From contig JAFZOL010000038.1 of NCBI GenBank assembly GCA_017550625.1, forward strand, positions 1-35,384: a stretch of DNA of 35,384 nt. The letters run 5' to 3'. The notes beneath the pieces are model-generated. The model did no database searches. It was not told the origin of the DNA and worked only from the letters and a program-made list of their open reading frames with translations. Origin of the DNA: Clostridia bacterium (lineage in GTDB: Bacteria > Bacillota > Clostridia > Oscillospirales > Acutalibacteraceae). Positions 31,777-35,384 of this stretch are shown here, one piece after another. Positions within the stretch are counted from its first letter, which is position 1. Every line of letters begins with the position of its first letter. A program made the translations under genes and the position numbers.

Positions 31777-31877
31777 GTTTCGCGAACGCGAAACACATCA
31801 TGCCGCGAAGCGGCACATCACTTGCGAAGCAAACATCATATCGCGAAGCGATATATCATTGCGCGGCATCGCCGCGC
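31777..31877. repeat. Chain of GCGAAGC mini-hairpins, copy 2
   Basis: Same five positions as copy 1: GTTTCGCGAACGCGAAAC (31777-31794), GCCGCGAAGCGGC (31802-31814), TTGCGAAGCAA (31822-31832), ATCGCGAAGCGAT (31840-31852) and GCGCGGC-ATC-GCCGCGC (31861-31877). Spacers are ACATCAT, ACATCAC, ACATCAT, ATATCAT. The fourth stem differs from copy 1 at both end bases and still pairs. Confidence 0.9.
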
Positions 31878-31879
31878 CC

Positions 31880-31932
31880 TCGACCCTGTGTGCCCTGTGT
31901 GCCCTGTGTGCCCTGTGTGCCCTGTGCGCCCT
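31880..31932. repeat. CCCTGTGTG 9-mer tandem
   Basis: About six units of CCCTGTGTG/CCCTGTGCG, the longest 9-mer run in the window. It ends ~20 bp before the rpmH promoter. Confidence 0.9.
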
Positions 31933-31952
31933 TTCCCCTTTAAAAATAACAC

Positions 31953-31981
31953 TTGACATCCCCACCCGCCTGTATTATAAT
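31953..31981 (+). promoter_or_regulatory. Perfect consensus promoter of rpmH
   Basis: -35 TTGACA (31953-31958), 17-bp spacer, -10 TATAAT (31976-31981): both boxes and the spacing are consensus. The ~90-nt leader has a GAAAAAG/CTTTTTC hairpin (about 32030-32050). Confidence 0.95.
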
Positions 31982-32079
31982 GTTTCAGTATGGTAAAAGG
32001 GTGCATATGCCCTTTCCCGCGAATCCGCTGAAAAAGGTCTCTGCTTTTTCACAGCAAAAAAAGAATGGAGGGGAACAAC

Positions 32080-32214
32080 TTGAAAAGAACGTTCCAGCCC
32101 AAGAAGCGTCAGCGCAAGATGGAGCACGGCTTCCGCAAAAGAATGTCCACGTCCAACGGCCGCAAGGTCCTTGCCCGCCGCAGAGCCAAGGGCAGAAAAG
32201 AGCTCTCCGCCTGA
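32080..32214 (+). CDS. rpmH: Ribosomal protein L34 (bL34)
   Basis: A 44-aa basic large-subunit protein. Translation begins [19 protein letters not shown] and continues [24 protein letters not shown], the family sequence. The start is TTG at 32080, 6 nt after GGAGGGG. An in-frame ATG at 32065 overlaps that binding site and would add five residues not found in the family. It opens the rnpA-yidD-yidC-jag unit. Confidence 0.97.
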   Translation: MKRTFQPKKRQRKMEHGFRKRMSTSNGRKVLARRRAKGRKELSA

Positions 32215-32238
32215 TTTGGGGCGTAAGGGCCAAACGTG

Positions 32239-32589
32239 ATGGCTTCGCCGAAACCCGAAACGTTACAGCTGAACAGTGATTTCCGCCGGGCTTATGCCCG
32301 CGGAAAGGTTTACACGGATCCTGCGCTGGTCACCTACGTGGTCAAGAACCGCGCGGGCATTTGCCGTATCGGGATCACGACGAGCAAAAAGATCGGCTGC
32401 GCCGTCAAGCGCAACCGCGCGAGAAGAGTGATCAGGGCGGCGGCAGAGAGGCTGCCTCAGATCGAAAAACACGTGGATCTGGTGTTCGTTGCCAGAACCA
32501 AGACCGCCTATCAGAAAAGCACCGAGATCGCCGAAATCATGCGTTCTCAGCTCGAAAAAGCAGGTGTGATACAACATGAAGAAGGATAA
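32239..32589 (+). CDS. rnpA: Ribonuclease P protein component
   Basis: Binds the 5' leader of precursor tRNA and assists the catalytic RNA. 116 aa from ATG 32239 (GTG at 32236 is also in frame). It has LNSDFRRAYARGKVY and GITTSKKIGCAVKRNRARR, whose RNR motif is at 58-60. The ribosome binding site (AAGGG) is modest. The gene lies 24 bp after rpmH, and its end overlaps yidD by 14 bp. The RNase P RNA gene is not in the window. Confidence 0.95.
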   Translation: MASPKPETLQLNSDFRRAYARGKVYTDPALVTYVVKNRAGICRIGITTSKKIGCAVKRNRARRVIRAAAERLPQIEKHVDLVFVARTKTAYQKSTEIAEIMRSQLEKAGVIQHEEG

Positions 32590-32836
32590 CGGCGAGAGCA
32601 TCCCGCTCAGGATGATCTCTGTCTATCAGCGAAACATCTCCCCTCATCTCCCCGCTCGCTGCAGATATTATCCGACCTGCTCGCAATACACCTACGACGC
32701 GATAGACAAATACGGCTTTATCATAGGCGGCATCCTGGGGGCCTTGAGGCTCCTCAGGTGCAATCCCCTGTTTCCGGGCGGCGTCGATCCCGTGCCGGAA
32801 TTCAAACACATCCCTTACCGCAAGAAAAAGAACTGA
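32576..32836 (+). CDS. yidD: Membrane protein insertion efficiency factor YidD
   Basis: A small membrane-associated protein that helps YidC-dependent insertion. 86 aa, with SVYQRNISPHLPARCRYYPTCSQYTYDAI (key RCRYYPTCSxY, Cys29 and Cys35), GGILGALRLLRCNPLFPGGVDPVP, all family landmarks. Starts inside rnpA, so translation is probably coupled; 24 bp before yidC. Confidence 0.96.
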   Translation: MKKDNGESIPLRMISVYQRNISPHLPARCRYYPTCSQYTYDAIDKYGFIIGGILGALRLLRCNPLFPGGVDPVPEFKHIPYRKKKN

Positions 32837-32860
32837 CGTTGAAGGAGTTTACGCACAAAC

Positions 32861-33823
32861 ATGCAGATCCTTTACTATCCCTTTGGCTGGGCGCTCGGCG
32901 CGCTGTATTCGCTGACGCATAACTATCTGGTCGCTCTGATCATCCTGACCGTGGTGCTGCGTCTGCTGCTGCTGCCGTCTTCGATCAAGCAGCAGAAAAG
33001 CTCGGCCAACCAGATGCGCCTGACCGCGAAGGTCAATAAGATCAAGCGCAAATACGTGGGCCAGAACACGCAGGAGGCCCGTCAGAAGCAGCAGCAGGAG
33101 ATCCAGGAGCTGTATTCCCGCGAAGGGTTCCGCGGCATGGGCGGCGGCTGCGCCCCCATGGCGCTGCAGCTCGTGGTGATGATGGGCCTTTACGGCGCCA
33201 TCTATCAGCCCCTGCAGTTCGTGCTCGGCATTTCGGCCGAAAAGATCACGACCCTCATCGAATCGCTCAAGGCCTTTCTCGGCGAAGGCGCCACCGTGAG
33301 CACGCGTCCGCAGCTCGAGATCCTCAGGCACATCGAAAACCTCGCCAACACCGGCCTTTCGGACGCCGAGTTCGCCAAGGTGCTGGATTTCAAAAACAGC
33401 TTCACCGCGTTCGGCTTCGACCTGACGAACGTCCCGAAGGACGACATGAAGACCGTGGGCTGGTATCTGATCCTGATCCCGGTGCTCGCGGGCCTGACTG
33501 CCATGCTCTCGGCCGTGTATACCATGCTGCGCCAGAAGAAGACCCAGCCCGACATGGGCCAGAACAAGATGATGATGGGCTGCATGATGCTGCTCACGCC
33601 CCTTATGTCCGGCTATTTCTCGTATATCCTGCCGCTGGGCATCGGTTTTTACTGGATCTTCTCGAATATCCTCTCTTTCATCCAGATGATCGTGATGAAC
33701 ATCTTCTTCAAACCGTCTCAACTCGTCGCCGCGCAGATGATCGACGAAACCGTGCAGCGGCGCGCACGTGAAAAGAGCATCAAAGAGACGAAGGCCCTGA
33801 TGGACGCGCAGCAGGGCAAGTAA
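32861..33823 (+). CDS. yidC: Membrane protein insertase YidC/OxaA (SpoIIIJ type)
   Basis: Inserts membrane proteins alone or with SecYEG. 320 aa, with helix 1 holding the groove arginine (Arg34 in TVVLRLLLLP). The cytoplasmic helical hairpin SSANQMRLTAKVNKIKRKY to GMGGGCAPMALQLVVMMGLY follows, then a ~75-residue extracellular insert with three or more later helices (to about 285). The basic C-terminal tail suits ribosome binding. No lipobox precedes helix 1, unlike Bacillus SpoIIIJ. Confidence 0.95.
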   Translation: MQILYYPFGWALGALYSLTHNYLVALIILTVVLRLLLLPSSIKQQKSSANQMRLTAKVNKIKRKYVGQNTQEARQKQQQEIQELYSREGFRGMGGGCAPMALQLVVMMGLYGAIYQPLQFVLGISAEKITTLIESLKAFLGEGATVSTRPQLEILRHIENLANTGLSDAEFAKVLDFKNSFTAFGFDLTNVPKDDMKTVGWYLILIPVLAGLTAMLSAVYTMLRQKKTQPDMGQNKMMMGCMMLLTPLMSGYFSYILPLGIGFYWIFSNILSFIQMIVMNIFFKPSQLVAAQMIDETVQRRAREKSIKETKALMDAQQGK

Positions 33824-33877
33824 CGACGAACGTCCCCCGCCCGCGGACCCCCGCGGCGCTATGAAAGGAAACACGAA

Positions 33878-34993
33878 ATGATCATTGAACAAATCGGCTA
33901 CGGCGCCAGCTTTCAGGAGGCCTATGAGAACGCCAAAGAGCTTCTCGCGGCTCCCGACGACGCCGAGCTTCAGCATGAAATCATCCAGGAAGCCAGAAAA
34001 AAGCTCTTCGGCCTCAGAACCGAGCCCGCGAAGGTGAAGGTGTGGTATGAGATCCCCGACCCGAAGCCCGAGCGCCCCGCGAAAAAAGAAGCGCCCGTGA
34101 AGACCGAGCGCCCCGCGCAGCCCCGTCAGGCCAAAAAAGAGCCCGTGCCGGTCGTGAAGAAGGACGACCGCAAAAATAATCAGCCCGTTCAGAAGAAAGA
34201 AGAACCGAAGCCTCAGCCCGTTCAGAAGAAAGAGCAGCCCGCCCCCAAGAAGGAGCAGCCGAAACGCGAGAAAAAGCCCGAAGCGGCCGAAGCCGTCAAG
34301 GAAGCGCCCGCGCCGGCCGTGATGGTCCCCCTGCCCACCGACGAGAACGACGTCGCGGTGAAATTCCTGCGCCTCGTGACCAAGGGCCTCGGCATCGAGG
34401 ACTGCGGCATCACCGTTGAAAAGGCCGAAAACGGCAGCGAATACGTGTATACGCTCAGCTGCGGCGACGACGACGGCGCCCTGATCGGCAGACGCGGCGA
34501 GACCCTCGACGCGATCCAGTATCTGCTGCGCCTGACCGAAAACAAGGGCGTGGAAGACGACAAGCACAGAAAGCTGACCGTCAACGTCGGCAACTACCGC
34601 GAGAAGCGCCACGCCTCGCTCAAGAGCCTTGCCGAAAAGAACGCGCGCAAGGTGCTCAAATACGGGCGCAACGTCGCCCTTGAGCCGATGTCCGCCTACG
34701 AGCGGCGCATCATCCACACCGCGGTGCAGGGCATCGACGGCGTGACCTCGCACTCCGTGGGGTCCGATTCGAACCGCAAGGTCATCATCTCGCTCGAAGA
34801 GGGCGTGACCCCCACGAACCCCTCCCGCGGCGGCGACAGAGACCGCAGAGGCGGCAGACGCGACGACCGCAGAGGCGGCCGCGGCCCCAGGCGCGAGCCC
34901 TATAAGCCCAGCGTGACCCGCGAACCCCGCAAGGACAACGCCGGCTCCCTCTACGGCAGGATCGAAGTGCCGAAGGCGGAAGAAGAAGAATAA
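33878..34993 (+). CDS. jag: RNA-binding protein Jag/KhpB
   Basis: Jag/KhpB/EloR proteins bind RNA and affect cell elongation and sporulation. 371 aa: Jag-N domain (1-55), a Lys/Pro/Glu/Gln linker (60-150) with two close KKEQP-type units, a KH domain with GRRG (204-207), and an R3H domain with Arg276 and His280. The tail (317-345) is rich in Arg/Gly (RGGDRDRRGG...), an extra RNA-binding feature not universal in the family. It starts 54 bp after yidC and ends the unit; trmE/mnmE does not follow. Confidence 0.95.
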   Translation: MIIEQIGYGASFQEAYENAKELLAAPDDAELQHEIIQEARKKLFGLRTEPAKVKVWYEIPDPKPERPAKKEAPVKTERPAQPRQAKKEPVPVVKKDDRKNNQPVQKKEEPKPQPVQKKEQPAPKKEQPKREKKPEAAEAVKEAPAPAVMVPLPTDENDVAVKFLRLVTKGLGIEDCGITVEKAENGSEYVYTLSCGDDDGALIGRRGETLDAIQYLLRLTENKGVEDDKHRKLTVNVGNYREKRHASLKSLAEKNARKVLKYGRNVALEPMSAYERRIIHTAVQGIDGVTSHSVGSDSNRKVIISLEEGVTPTNPSRGGDRDRRGGRRDDRRGGRGPRREPYKPSVTREPRKDNAGSLYGRIEVPKAEEEE

Positions 34994-35007
34994 GGTTAGT
35001 TAACAGA

Positions 35008-35040
35008 GAACGGGCGATCCGAGATCGCCCGTTCTTTTTT
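35008..35040 (+). terminator. Terminator of the rpmH-jag unit
   Basis: A 12-bp perfect stem GAACGGGCGATC / GATCGCCCGTTC (35008-35019 with 35023-35034), 3-nt loop, then TTTTTT. Confidence 0.97.
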
Positions 35041-35289
35041 GCGGATTGAGGGCGCACAGGGCACACAGGGCGCACAGGGATTATAAGCCGCCTGCGGCGG
35101 CGGGTGCACGGTCCACGGGTGCACGGGTGCACGGGAGTTATTAACGGCAGTGCGGCGAGGCCGCGCAATCGTAGGGGCGCAGCCGGCGGGATCGCCGTCC
35201 GCATAAAACTGAAGCCAAAAATCCCCCTGCCGCTGCGGAAACGAGGTTTTCTGATTGCGATCCCGTTTGGTCGGCGAGCCCGCCTGCCG
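35041..35289. repeat. Repeat cluster after jag
   Basis: GGGCGCACA/GGGCACACA 9-mers (35049-35080), hairpin GCCGCC-TGC-GGCGGC (35087-35101) and GGGTGCAC tandem with GGTCCAC (35102-35135). A GCAG-T-GCGGC-GAG-GCCGC hairpin resembling the GTAG-foot units follows near 35147-35163, then ~120 bp of unassigned sequence ending in TTGGTCGGCGAGCCCGCC, the outer flank of the element. Confidence 0.8.
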
Positions 35290-35384
35290 GTAGTACGGCT
35301 GCCTACAGCCGTTTGTTCCCTACGGAGTGGGGTGGGTCGATTTGCCGGAAAAAGACGGGGGATAAATAATATCCGATTCAAATC
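35290..35384 (+). mobile_element. Truncated GTAG-hairpin element at the right edge
   Basis: GTAG-T-ACGGCTG-CCTA-CAGCCGT (35290-35312), TCCCTACGGAGTGGGG and the GGGTCGATTTG type of subterminal sequence. The window stops in the ATTCAAATC block, ~95 bp into the element. Confidence 0.85.

Noticed and set aside
29203-31877. CRISPR array suspected from the regular hairpin and spacer pattern
   Set aside because: Units are ~20 bp with 7-nt conserved spacers and variable palindromes. There are no long direct repeats with unique spacers and no cas genes.
31163-31952. Replication origin upstream of rpmH
   Set aside because: No cluster of DnaA boxes (TTATCCACA-like) and no dnaA gene; the gap is filled with repeats.
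33860-33881. Six-codon frame MKGNTK overlapping the jag start
   Set aside because: Its ATG has no binding site of its own and the frame is too short to separate from chance.
1076-34753. Long open frames antisense to pyk, the EF-G-like gene, secY, the AI-2E-type gene and jag
   Set aside because: They mirror GC-rich genes with strong third-position bias; the sense frames have clear family motifs and starts.
10165-35312. Apparent pairing between the hairpin loop (CCCA or CCTA) and the 5' flank (GTGGG or GTAG) of the element
   Set aside because: The match holds in some ends, but the right ends at 27927 and 31622 combine the 'wrong' loop and flank.
1-35384. tRNA or rRNA genes
   Set aside because: No cloverleaf, T-loop consensus or rRNA stretch was recognised by eye; a covariance-model scan would settle it.

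Overview
The window is GC-rich DNA from a Firmicute, most likely an uncultured gut or rumen clostridium. This is inferred from gene order (S10-spc-alpha ribosomal supercluster with secY-adk-map-KOW-infA-rpmJ; rpmH-rnpA-yidD-yidC-jag), AGGAGG-type ribosome binding sites, TTG/GTG starts, sigma-A-type promoters and a zinc-type S14. I cannot name a genus.

Layout. 1-482: repeats, including a truncated mobile-element copy. 508-2056 (-): lipoprotein and maf. 2118-2425: repeats. 2489-3904 (+): pyruvate kinase. 3905-4371: repeats. 4415-6487 (-): EF-G-like GTPase. 6590-7156: repeats. 7187-8794 (-): GPH-type sugar symporter. 8952-10001 (-): secreted repeat protein. 10174-11216: a REP-associated tyrosine transposase (RAYT) between inverted repeat ends. 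11450-26891 (-): 32 genes from rpsJ to rplQ, with a ~315-nt leader. 27242-28246: repeats, including a complete 351-bp element. 28247-28954 (-): lipoprotein. 29417-29689 (-): 90-aa orphan. 29806-31071 (-): AI-2E/YtvI-type membrane protein. 31195-31940: repeats with a second complete 350-bp element. 32080-34993 (+): rpmH-rnpA-yidD-yidC-jag. 35041-35384: repeats ending in another truncated element.

The genes are mostly housekeeping: ribosome and RNA polymerase alpha, protein export (secY, yidC, yidD), nucleotide and N-terminal processing (adk, map), RNase P protein, glycolysis (pyk) and house-cleaning (maf).

The unusual part is what lies between transcription units. About 5 kb consists of a mosaic of recurrent modules. 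These include an 8-mer GGGTGCAC tandem, a 9-mer GGGCGCACA tandem, AAAATAC and GGCCAGA heptamers, GC-rich hairpins with triloops, chains of GCGAAGC mini-hairpins, and an element whose ends carry GTAG followed by a hairpin, the known signature of REP sequences. One element-bounded interval carries the RAYT gene; two ~350-bp elements have the same ends without it. The modules recur in a fixed order and in both orientations, and are absent from inside the operons. I propose a RAYT/REP-like mobile system with non-autonomous derivatives, associated with a larger family of hairpin and short tandem repeats. The structure is read directly from the sequence; mobility and trans-mobilisation are inference.
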